From Chiua virens (lineage: Eukaryota > Basidiomycota > Agaricomycetes > Boletales > Boletaceae), in NCBI GenBank assembly GCA_019787685.1, contig JAHNUO010000002.1, positions 1,426,001-1,490,000 on the forward strand: a stretch of 64,000 nt of DNA. The letters are read 5' to 3'. Of this stretch, positions 49,701-61,700 are shown piece by piece; positions within the stretch are counted from its first letter, which is position 1, and each line of letters begins with the position of its first letter. Under the pieces are notes generated by a model. The model did no database searches, was not told the DNA's origin, and worked only from the letters and a program-made list of their open reading frames with translations. Both the position numbers and the translations under genes were made by a program.

Positions 49701-52700
49701 AATTAGAAGCCCCAGATACTGCGTCGTGTCCAGTGAAAGCCAGTAGGGCGATTGACCTGGTTTGAACCGTACTGTATTAAGGAAGAGCGGGCCGGCAATT
49801 TCTCTAAAGAAGACAGAGACCTGCGAGCAAATACGCAGGTCTCTGCCACTGAAAAACGAGAAGATCTGATGGAAGAGTTCAGTTGGGAGCACAAGTATTG
49901 ACGTTGAAGAGGATGACTTGAAGGAGGCGGCGGGGGAACACGACAGGTGACCAAACAATGGGCGGTTGGACTCGAGGACTCGATTTGCACCAGTAGAGGG
50001 GCTCCCTAACGATGGAGCACGGCGAAGACGCTTGGATGAGACGGCTGTAAGTTGGTCACCCGCCCTCCGCTTAAGCCCAGAGAAAGCGACATCAGGTGCA
50101 GATGGCACTTGGGATGGGGCAGCAAGGTCAAGTACGGATGGGGCGCAAGGGGTAGTGAGGTCGAGTGAGGATGGGGTGCGAGGAGGGGTAGTGAGGTCGA
50201 GTACGGATGGGGCACAAGGAAGGGTAATGAGGCCGCGAGGGGGGGTAGTGAGGTCGAGTGGGAATGGGGTGCGAGGAGGGGTAGTGAGGTCGAGTACGGA
50301 TGGGGCATGAGGAAGGGTAATGAGGCCGCGAGGGGGGGTAGTGAGGTCGAGTGGGGATGGGGTGCGAGGAGGGGTAGTGAGGTCGAGTACGGATGGGGCG
50401 CAAGGGAGGGTAATGAGGGCGCGAGGAGGGGTAGTGAGGTCGAGTGGAGTTGGGGCACGAGGGGGGTTAGTGAAGCAAAGACGCTTGGATGGCAGATCTT
50501 CTCCGTGTTCGTCATCCCACTTCCGCTTAAGCCTAGTCTCGTCAGTCCTCTCCCTTTTCTGCGGATCGGGCGTATGTAAATGTAAACTGCCGAGGTGAAG
50601 ACGTTTGGGCGGCTGAGGATATTCAGATTCCTCATCCCGCTTGTGCTTGTGCTCTGCTTCATCGGCTGCCCCCTTGCTCTCAGACTTGGGGGTGGACAAA
50701 GTGCCCGGATAGGATAGCTACCGAGTGTTTAGTATTTTTTTAATGCTGCGATACAATCGATGGCTTACAGTACTAAGGAGAGATCGAAAGCCCGGCGATC
50801 CCAGATAAGTCAATACCTGTGCAGACACTTCAGTACGGAGTTGTGTACAACCAGAATCACTTACTTCCAGAAGTCTGAGGAGGCAAATGGGTCGACTGAC
50901 TGAGTTTCCCATGATTGAGATAATAATGATGAGACGAGGGTGAGTGATCTTGAATGCCTGTAGAACGGAAATTGTCCTAAGACACAGTGAAGACACAATG
51001 AATAAATATGCCGACTGAACACAGGGCATATCGAGGACTTACAATAAAGTGGTCGGACCAAGTGCATGCTGAGGGCCCCACACAATAACAACGATCGGTA
51101 GCGATCTTTGGATCGTCGAACCTAAGTGCATCGTAGTAACAGAGGGCATGTGACGCCCAGGGCTCTGGAGCATCATACTCTGATGCGGAGATCGTCGATT
51201 ATTGAGCTAAACGTATCGTCAGGACTACCCGAAACAATAACAGAGGAGGGACATACGGAGCAGCAGTACTTTGTATCAGCTCATTCTCGTCTCGTCTCGT
51301 CTCAGGTTTTTGTTTTCGCTTATGCCCTTGGAGGATCAGAGAGGATCAGAGACCAATGTATTACATTACATGTGAGGTTAGTACATTACAATCTACTACG
51401 ACACTTGTGACTGTAGTAATGAGTGGTATAGGCGAGTGGTATAGGTGTGGGCAAGAAAGAAAGTCGTACGAAAAAATCCATCTTAAGTAGTGACGGCCGA
51501 TTTGAAACCCAGCATTTCTCCCCTATGCTGGGTTTGAAATTGGTGGTCACTATTTAATCCCTGTCTTGGCCACACTTGCTTCTCTTCCGACCACTCACTA
51601 GTATCCACCCGTAGTACGCGATAGTAGCACAAACTTGATTCCACCCTGCGGTAGCACTACAAAATACAAGTTACCAAAAATGTAAGGCACGGCAAGTAAG
51701 CCAACGATGTGCATTTAATTTCGGATCTTAATCTATGCCCCTCGAAATCACGTAGATCGTCCTCCGTATGTATATTTTCTAATTGTTTTCGAATCTTACA
51801 AACTGTGAGCTATAGGTGGTGCCCCATGCCTGAATTTCAGATCCTGCTGCTTTGGACGTATATCAAAAGTTGATCACAACAGAAACTCCAACGGTTTGGT
51901 GCTCTCAATTGTTCGCCAAAGTTGATCCGGTCGCGATCACCATCTAGACACCCGGGACTAAAGAGGTGTGTTGCGTCTTAATTCTTCTCGAACTCTTCAT
52001 AAACTCTAACGCCTGCAGAGGCCCGAGGTGCATCACCATGAAGTTGGACTTCAATTCCAGTGAGTTCTACCCACCTCGTTATAATCCTTACTGTCGCTAC
52101 CCCCACTCGCGTATAACCGTACCCTCCCCTACACCGACCCTTGATTCTCCCTTCCAACTGACCATGGCGCGATTGCGGCCACTGTCCAGAGGTCCTCCTG
52201 TTACCCCCATTCGTCGGGTAGCCACGAATCTCTCCCCGGTGCTGGCTCTCGAGCCCGTTATCCCTCCAGCTGGTATGGGCTTCCAGGTCAGGCTTCCTAT
52301 TCTGGACCGTAGGTCTCTCAACAACGATCTGGGTTCTCCCGCCCCTATCAGAGTAAGTGGTTGTCTCCGGTGTGCTGCATCGTGCTTAGCTTGTCGCAGG
52401 AGGTTCCTGCCTTTCATTCCAATGGCTCCCTTCGGAGCACGATCCGCAGAGCAATACGTGCGAGAGAAACGTTAGAGCGTGCGCGTGGCCTCCTCGAAGA
52501 TGCCCTGTGCGACGAGGCCGAGGCTGTCATGAATCTGGCGATCAAGAGAGCTGTTGTGGAGACACTAGCTCAGGTTGGTATCCAAGCAAATGAGAGGGCT
52601 TCGTCCCCTGATGAAGTGATGATGGATGTTACTGGCGATCACTCCGAAATGGTAAGGTCATTACTATTGCAGAGGATTCGTTGCTCTCAACCAAGATCCA

Positions 52701-55700
52701 GGTAGATGACACCAATACAATACACTTAGGTGACCCAGGCTTAAGGGATCTCGGGACGGTAAGACGATTACTATCGTTGTCAAAGCGAATCAGATCTGAC
52801 GGCGGTGTTGACAAAATCAGCGCGATGTCATCATGGAGACGATTCCCAAAAGTAAAAGTACTGTGTATGCCGCTGTGCGCCGCGCGACCAAAGCAATCGT
52901 TCAGTGCTCTTCTGGGGCACTTATCTTGGGAAGCGGTTACCTGCTTTCCTTGGTCACACCCAAGGATCCCTCAGTTGGTCGGTTCACTCCTTTTTGCTTA
53001 CTTAGCTGTTACGCTAACTAATCCACCCTGTTCAGGGCATAGAGGGTGGAAAGGGCTGTATGCCAGGAGAATGGAAGGAGGCCGAATGCCAGGAGAACGG
53101 AGGGACCTTGTATAATAGTTGTCGTGTATGATGTATGGTGTGATCGTCGTTCGCCTGTCTTCGCCTGTTTGCAACCCGAGCCGAGATAAGTAAGATCGAT
53201 ACAATATATATATATTCCATGTCATACAACGACTCAAGTGGACTACGCTGCTCGCACGGCAGTGTTTTTCAGTAGCAACCTCAGAAAGTCAGACACGACC
53301 CAATCGCCGTCGTAGTCGTTCAATTGTGGGTACCGTTCCTTCGCCTATCGAGTTATCACTAAGTAACTGATCTTTCTGGGGAGGGTTCGAACCCACTTTA
53401 GCAAACACCACCTTCAGGCCCGCTTGTTTCTGTTTACTCCATGGCTTCGTTACGACAAGGTGATCTCGGGCTAGCTGGATTACAAACGTCTGCGATGATA
53501 TAGTGAGCAATTGGCAGGAAGGGAAGCGAGGTGAGTTACGCGAATTTCCTCATATTCAGTCACTGGCCATCCCAATTTTTCTTGTAGATTATAGCCACCT
53601 CGATTGATTCTAGAAACCTCTCCCCGTGGTTTAAGTATCAGAGTCTTGACCTGTGGGCTAGGATTCCCCACTGGCACCGGTTCATCTTGCTGTGACTCAG
53701 CGGCAGGGTCGGTTACCTGAAATACGAGGAAACATCTTGTGCTGCGTGAGGGGTGGCGGAGTTACCGTCCGTTCGGGGGGGAAGATGGACTGGCATATCA
53801 GAGGAGAAAAATGACGATGATAAGACCAGTGAGACGTCGTTACTTTGGGCATACTGGATTGTTATTGACAACCCCCTTCCTTCGACCTTTTATAAAGATA
53901 CCTTTATAAAGCAGAGCTGAGCCGGGTAGTCCCTCAGCGTGCCTTCACAACTGTCGCGTCCCCACGTAGTCCCAAATCGTCTATTCTTGTTCTAGGCGAA
54001 CCCTTGTACCCTTGTACGTGCATACGTTTCTCGTGGCTCATGCACCTAGCTCACACAAACTCTTACCTGGATCGCCTGCGCCACGTGATCCGTTTGTTGC
54101 TGGACTCACGTCTTGGCGCAGTCGCACTCCCAATGGATTAGACAAGGTATGTATATTACAGCGGAGTTTGAAATCAGCCATCACTATTTAGTATGAGCGG
54201 AGTATCAGTCCATCGGTTTCCTTCACTCCCCCATGCTCACCCATTAATACTCATTAGTCGCACTAATAGTTACATACCCTAAGATTACCCCATACCATAG
54301 CCACTATACCTTACCTACATCGCATTTAGTTGCCCCCAAGAAAACAAAAGTCATGTTTGTTATTTGCGCCCTAAGTTAGTAAGTTTATGCCCTTCGATAC
54401 CCCCATGGAACCACTATTGTTTCGCTCCCTTCATTATGCGTACTCGGATATGCTCCTCAGTTACCTCACTAAAGCTCAGTATGGTAGTTCCTATTATCGC
54501 TCCTTGGCAACACTCAAGAACAAAAAACAATACCGTACTTATACCGTGAAGAAAATGAACCCGCATTCATCGTACAACATGGATGCTACTCAGGATGTGA
54601 GCAGAGCAACGTCCGTGTCCTTTGTCCTTTCTACTAACGGTAACAGTTTTCTCTCAAGTTCATGCTTGTGCGGCACACCAAAGCCGTGAATACAATTGTT
54701 ATAAGCCCCTGCGGCTCCATGCTCCTGAGTGGTGGTAAGTTTCGTTCTACTCTTCACGATTCCTCTCTCACTGTCAGATCAGGTAATGATAGTCGTGTCG
54801 TCATTTGGAGTTTATCGTCGGGAGAAATGATTCAGGAAGTTTGCATTCCCTCCGCTGGATTTATATCTTGTCTCGCATGGATTGAACTGTCTGACAAGGA
54901 GGACGCATTTGTGTTTGGTGCCTCTGATGGGAATATTCATCTCTACGGTCGACCCAAGGACAACCCCTTGTTCGCATTCACTTCGATCACTCTTGCCCAT
55001 GGCGGCGCCATCGAATCTTTCGCATGGGATCCTGTTCGGAGTCGTTTGGCAAGTGCAGGCAATGGTGAAGTTAAGTTGTGGAAAGTTAGCCCGGAAGCCA
55101 GTATGTTTAATCATTGTCTATCTGAACCATCGTCCTTGTACTGACTTCCTCAGAATCATTCATTTCATTGAGCCCCGATGCCGAAAAGCAGCCCTATATT
55201 ACTCGTTCTGTTCATTTCTGCGACGAAGGTTCAAGTCTTCTCGTCAGTTACCTCGAAAGTGGCTTTGTGTGCGCCTCATTTTTTTCCCTTGTATCCTTTA
55301 TCGAAGGTGCTTACAGTGCTGGGCTTGCAGTTTCTGTTTCTCTTGCGATCCATGGGATTTCAAGTGGAAAAAGAAAGTCAATGGACGCATGTACGCGTTT
55401 CCTCTTTGTCCTTGTTCTTGGAGTTGATCATCCCTGCAGCGGCAGCACTTGTCTCGATGGCCAACACCTTTTAATCACCAACCTGCATGACGGTATCGAT
55501 TGCTACACCCTGCCTACAATGCATCGCAGTCAGACATATCGTCATACGATTCTTGTCAACATCCCCCTCCAGATTTCAGTTGCACGCGAGCTAGGATGGG
55601 TGATAGTCGGTGGGGATAATGGTTTCGCCAGGGTGTTTGATTATCAAACAGGTACTTTCCGTGGGAAGTTGGACCATGGTAGCCGTATGTGTTTTTGTAA

Positions 55701-58700
55701 CTCGCTCGTGAGTACTCTGACTCCTCAATCTCCAGCTGGAGATCGAATTGTTGCTGTCGCGGTGAGCTGTCTTTGAGTTATTCCCATGTGGTCTCTAACT
55801 TCAACTTAAATCCTATCAGGCCTTTGAAGGAACAAGCGGTTGTATCGTTGCAACCGGGAGTGCGTCAGGGGGTCATAGCAGTGTGAAGGTATGGACTCTA
55901 CAAAAGCAGGTGGGTAGTTATTTTTCCCCCTTCGTTGCTAATCCGTTGAGCGAACCCAGCGCTCTTTGCAGGGTTCCTCACCCCCTACCACACAAAATCT
56001 TCGCCAGCCCTCCTCATCTACTAAGCAGATAGTGATCTTTGGCGTCATATGTGTCCTTGTGAATATTATTATGCAATACCTTACCCTTTCTACCCCGTAT
56101 AACACCTTCATTACGATATGAGACTTAACCGTATCTGCGGTCCGTTCCAGTGACTCCCTTAGTCCCCCTCTTAGCTCCTCTGTGATCCATCCCAGTGATT
56201 CTCCTCATAGTCTCCCCCTTAGCTCCTGTGCAGTCCATCCCAGCGTCTCCCCCATCAGTTCCCCCTTTAGTATGCCTTAAGCATCCTCCCCATCCTGGAC
56301 AATTTATCTACATGTAATGTAAGTACCCCAAAAACTATGCTCTGCTTCTCAAACGGTTAATGGCGAATGAGTAATACACTCCTTCGCGCAATCATGTATA
56401 CGTAGTACACAAATCCACATTGACTAGCTTGTATACTCACTTTACCGCAATAGTCTACCACCGACTACATCATTTTCAATGCTACGCCTCACCCCGCAGT
56501 TCCCCTCGCGTTGTGCTGGCACCGTCAAATGCCTTCTAACGTCGTAAGTTCGGTGCCACCCTGTATTCGCATGCAGTCACTCACCCTATTTAATGCCTTC
56601 ATTGCCAATATTCCAGTAATCCACAGCATGCTTATTCCTGTGGCAAACTTTTCCCTGTTTCAAGGGAACAATATCCAGATCGGTTGCATACGTGTCCCTC
56701 CACAGACTGGCTCCGAAATCTCTGTATTCTTGGAAGGGATCCTGCACGGCATTCGAAATTGGTAAGTGTTGGCGAACCATCAAGAAGTACTCCTTTCCAC
56801 CCACTGATGAGATTCCAAAGATGTGCTCGATTCTCCCTGGGATGGACGCTCGTCCATCGTTGAAAAAGATGGTACAATCGGTTTTGGATACCTCATGTGT
56901 GGCATATTGAATACCACATAAACGGTAGCGTTTATATGTTTCGATCTTGCTATTCTGAGCGTCGATTCCTCTCGCGCGGAGTGCGTTGATGATATAGTCG
57001 GGTGTCGGGGTTTCTTCACTAGCGTGTTGGTCGTCGTGCATGCTTGGTACGTCGCCCACTGTCGATATTCCACGCAGAAGACTGAGATCTGCATCAAATG
57101 AAGTCTCTCCTTGTGTCTGTCTGGACGCTTGTAGTATGGCACTTGCGCGTTCAATGATACTTGCGGAATCCTTTTCTTGAAGGAGGACTCTTACTTTCGC
57201 TCCTGCGCAGAAAGTAAGAAGCATGGTTTTCTCCATTTCACCTTCATTCCTGTGAGTTTTATTGATCTTCCTTCTGGTCATGTTTACCTACCCATTTTGT
57301 AGTTCGTGTTGCTCTTCTGCAACGTGCCGATTATCCGTTCAAACGGAAACATCCACCATCTGTGCATCGGGCCATACCTTCGCAGGACTCGGCGGTGAAA
57401 ACCAATAAATGAATGGACAGTGATCCGTACCTCTCGAAAAATTCATGGATGTGCAACGCCGCATGGTGATTAGGCCGCCAAGCTATGTCTGGAAAGAGGT
57501 CTTTGACCGATTGCAAGTAGGCCGTCATATACCCTGCATACTGATGTGCGTGTTCGTCAGACGTGACATGAGATGTTCCCCATCTGATTGCCATAGCCAA
57601 GAGCATTGTGCTGTGTGCCAGCTTCTTCCTTCGCACACTCTTCTCGTCTCCGGTGCAATCGGTGCCCCACAGTTTGAGGAGTGTGACAGGAAGGTCAAAC
57701 TCGATACTCGATCGCCATTGATCTGCTTTCAGTTTTCCATGGTCAGCAGTTGCCAAGGTCGATAGGGGGTCCCCTGTGCCAGGAAGGTCTTCGTATTTTC
57801 TTTAAACACTCTTGAATCTGATTGACTTCCTCGTTGGTTAGGGGTTCGCAGCTTTGTGGTTTCTTGTCCGCACGCCTTCCATTTCCAACGCTGCATTCAT
57901 CCACAAGTTCTTGCCCCACGAAGGAGCCTTCATCCACCTCCATGTGAACGCTTTCCTGAATCGTCCTTGTGAGTACGGCCTTCAAGATCGTCATGTTAGA
58001 TACATATTTTGTAAGTGTTTGCCGCTCACCGATAGCAGTGCCTGAATTATCTCCTGTTTTTTAGGCACCTTTCGCGATGAGTTCACCAGGTGGTGTACAT
58101 TGCGCTCGTCTAGCAGTTTCCAAAGGGTAGGCGCATGCAATCAACCTAGCGCCACTTCAGTCGGATTGGTTTGCAGGATTTCCCTGCCTTTCGCCAGCTC
58201 CCGTTCGTCAACCAGTTGATCGGGACCTCCGGAATTGCGTAAGTCCTTGTTCGCTTGTTTATCAATAACGATAAGGTCTCTGAACTGGAACTGCGTTAGC
58301 CCGAGGAAAAGATTGTGCATGCCGTCGATAATGAGGAAACAAGTTGGGTCCCAGTACGGCAAGCGAAGTAGTTCAGACCACCGCATGCCCGTCTCCTTGA
58401 AAATTCGGTCCCATTCTTTCTTGGTATCCGCGTCTCTCCATTCAATGGCTGCGTCATAATGGTGCTGGTAGGTATGACGCCTCCAACTATTGTAGTTGAA
58501 GTTCCCCTTCTCTGACTTGTTCAACCAACAGAGATTACACAAATGGCGCGACGTAGGGGCTGCGAAACCGCTGATTTTCCGAGTGGCTGGCAAATCACTG
58601 ATAACCAGAGCAATGACCGAGCGTATCAAGCGGCCCATGGAATGGCTCGTAGTCCTGGTGAACCACGTCCCAAATTTCCAGGCAGCAACGAAGGAATCAA

Positions 58701-61700
58701 TGACAGGCCGCAAAAAATGATTGACCTGTTCAAGCAAAGGCTCCTTAGGTCCAGGGATGATGCCCGCAAGATAAATGTTTTCAGGTTTGTAACGAAGACT
58801 GGGGGGGAGATTGAGGATAGTCATTGCGACCGAACCAACAGATTTCTTTTTCCCGGCCATCTTGTTTCCTAGAGGGTTGAACCAGTCGATACTGAGACTC
58901 CAGGCTAAGCGGAGGTCGCTCCTCTTTAAACCGTCCATGAAGGGCTTCTTATCCAGTCCCTGAATCTCGGATATTGCTGTCCCGTCTTTGATATCCCATA
59001 GGTGATATTTGTCATTCAGCAAGGTTCCGCGCTCCAAAGCTTCCTCTATCCCAGGACGACTCAATAATCCACCCATGAAGTCACCGTAATCTTGGACCAC
59101 ATAAGGCTTTACAGGAACTTTGATCTTCTTGCCACCCTGTTTCGCCGTTTTGACTAATAGTTGTCCTGCAGGGCTTCCCGCCTCGGTACTTCGTGAACGT
59201 ACACTGTGTGGGGTAGGTCTGCAGGTCCCCCTTCCTAACCTGGCACATACGTGTAGGAGCATTTGGGGCACGTGGCGTAGGTGTGGGTTATCGGGTCAAG
59301 GTCAAGTTTTTTGCGAACCGTGCGGATGTCTCAGGGAAGATAATCACCGACTCCCTCTCCAGATTGACCAGTTCCCTCTCTCGTGGTGGGATTGCCAAGG
59401 ACTGTGGTCAGCAAGAGGTTTAGTAAGCCCAGTAAAGTGTTCGACCAGGGGCGCGTGAGATGACCGAAGACGTTCAGAATGAGAGCTATGAGCATGGGCA
59501 AGAAGATAGCTGGATTGGCGTTTCGAAAGCGGTGGCGGAATTTATCTTCTGTAAGTCAGTTTAATGAGTCACTACAAACTTGGTGCTGAGCTTGCATCAT
59601 ACCTGTGTCCACTACTTCTGCAGCCTGCTCCCTCTGCGGGACGATCTCTGGAGCCCGCCCATCCAAGGTCGTCTTGACGGTGGTCGCCGCTGCGAGGACT
59701 CGATCCAAAGAATTCTTCAATTCACTGCGAAGTAACTCATTCGTATTGTCTCCTCCAGTGTCCAGGTGTGCGATCCTCTGCCTATTCTCCTCCAACCAAA
59801 TCAACTCCTGCTGTAGCGACGCTATCGTGGCTTCCTGTGCCCCTTGTACATCCAAGCCCTTCACCATTGCAGAGATGCTCCCCGCGCACTCATGCAGCTG
59901 GTGGTCTGTGAGCGCAAGGTCCGCGAAAGTGGCATTGACCGGTTTGTGAAAGTACTCAGGCATTGTCGTAATCGGAATAGTGGTTGGGAATGGAGTGGTA
60001 TCTGGGGCGACTATTTCCTTTGACGCTGCATGCTCCTCGGTCAACGTTTTTTCTTCCAAGGTCATCTTGAACACACTTCTTGCAACTTCCTCGATTGCCG
60101 CATCCTGGTAGCCCTATGAGATCATGTTGTACAACGGATTCGACGCTTCACTCACGCTTTTATCGTGTAGTGTCATATTGGAAAGACGCTGTGATATGTT
60201 CAAGTCGTCGTTCTATCGAGTAGTTGTTACACCTCTGACATAACAAATGAAAATTTAAATACCCCAGTATGCAAGGCGAGTTGGACGCAATCATTGTGAT
60301 CATGCCTTCGCTTTACATCTTTGTGGACTTCCTTTCCCCCACAGTTGGTGCAATAGCACAGGACCATGGCAAGTTCGTTCCTATCTCACTATTCCGGCTG
60401 CTCTATATGCTCTTGCTGAACAATGCACGCCTCCTAAGGAATTACTCTACTTTGACCACACGTAACGGTAACCGGTAATAAGCAAGGCCCTCCGTAACCA
60501 GCAAACAAGGCACTTAGCCTTAGCTCGGTAAGCAACAACAAAATGGAACGATTCATTATACTGACTTGACTACCGTTCCTGACTTTCCATATTCGATCGC
60601 TCATTGTTAACTTCAACAATAGATTCGCGACTCTTATATCCCTCTCAATGCATTGCAGTCCGCCCCTCTTCCACTTTCTCCTCAGCATGGTTGTACGTCC
60701 CGCCATTCAAGTTCCATAGTCTGTCTCATGTTAACATTTGTGGTCAGTGCCGCGTACGCACTAAACGACGAGCGCTGAAAGCCTCGGCCAACAAACGCAG
60801 TTCAGTCTCGGTGAGTTCCTCTTGCTTTAATAGTCCCATTACTGACTGATCCTGCAGACCCACTGTTTTTTGCGAGAGATCAAAGGAGTTACCATTTGGC
60901 TTTTTGCTATCTTCCTACTTGGATTGGCTTCTGTCCTGGCAGACTGGGGGTTACAGCAGATCAACTTCGCTTTCCTTCACCTGGTCAACCTTAGTGAGGC
61001 CCCCTGTGTGGTTGTGAGTGGCCCCCGAGTGGCCCCCTGAGTGGCCCCCTCAGACATATCCGACATCATATTTAGAATCTGTAGCAAAATAAGTAATCGA
61101 AACCGAGTTTTCATAAATATTTATAATAAGTTTCTTGTTTCTTCACAAACTTTGCGCGTAAACCTGAGTTTAGATCTGGCATCAAAAATGATGACTTGAC
61201 ATATTCAGTAAATTATTGTGCATTTGTAAGCAGCACAGATAAGCTATCTTTTTCAGAAACATTTGACAAATTAGCTCACGAAACAAAGGCTTCACTCTTA
61301 TTTTGTCTAAATTTAGACATAATATTTTACATTTTCCCAAGCCTAAGTCCCGCAGGCAAAACTAGCAACATTTTGTCAGTTTGTTGTTAATTATGTTTCA
61401 ACCACATTAGTAGTTAGCTAGGCGGAATATGTTTGTAGCTATGTATAGCCTATGTTACAAGGATTTATTCAATCGTCCCAGGGGTGTTAGAATGTCGTTT
61501 ATCATTTCGCACGCAGAATCCGCTACGAGCGAAGATGACTCGAATGATTCCATCCCGCATGGTCATAGAAACTAGGGTGTCCATCATGGTAGCTGCACTT
61601 CGCGTCCCGTTACCAGTCGTCCATCCGAATCATTAACACGGGTTCATATCCAGGACAACCTGAAAAAGACGAGATCGGGCGTGGAGAAGCTGTACACTCA

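Larger units (their letters stand above)
40841..61486. mobile_element. 20,646-bp CACTA/Plavaka-type DNA transposon with cargo genes
   Basis: The ends are near-perfect inverted repeats of about 214 bp, beginning CACCCCTGGGACGATTGAAT at 40,841 and, reversed, at 61,486. The first 182 bp differ at only six positions. TTA flanks both ends (40,838-40,840 and 61,487-61,489), as expected for a 3-bp target duplication. Both the CAC terminus and the 3-bp duplication fit the CACTA superfamily. A Tnp2/Plavaka transposase lies near the right end on the minus strand. Six other genes fill 41,400-56,150. Subterminal GRCCACTC repeats lie 150-250 bp inside each repeat. Confidence 0.9.

Noticed and set aside
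50128..50440. CRISPR-like repeat array
   Set aside because: The repeats are contiguous without unique spacers, and are in-frame coding sequence of the F-box gene in a eukaryotic genome.
60269..60478. 69-residue open frame near the transposon right end
   Set aside because: No conserved features, no intron context, and short enough to occur by chance.
40841..61486. A Starship or Helitron as the identity of the large element
   Set aside because: There is no tyrosine-recombinase captain or Rep/helicase gene. Long inverted repeats, a 3-bp duplication and a Tnp2 transposase fit CACTA/Plavaka.
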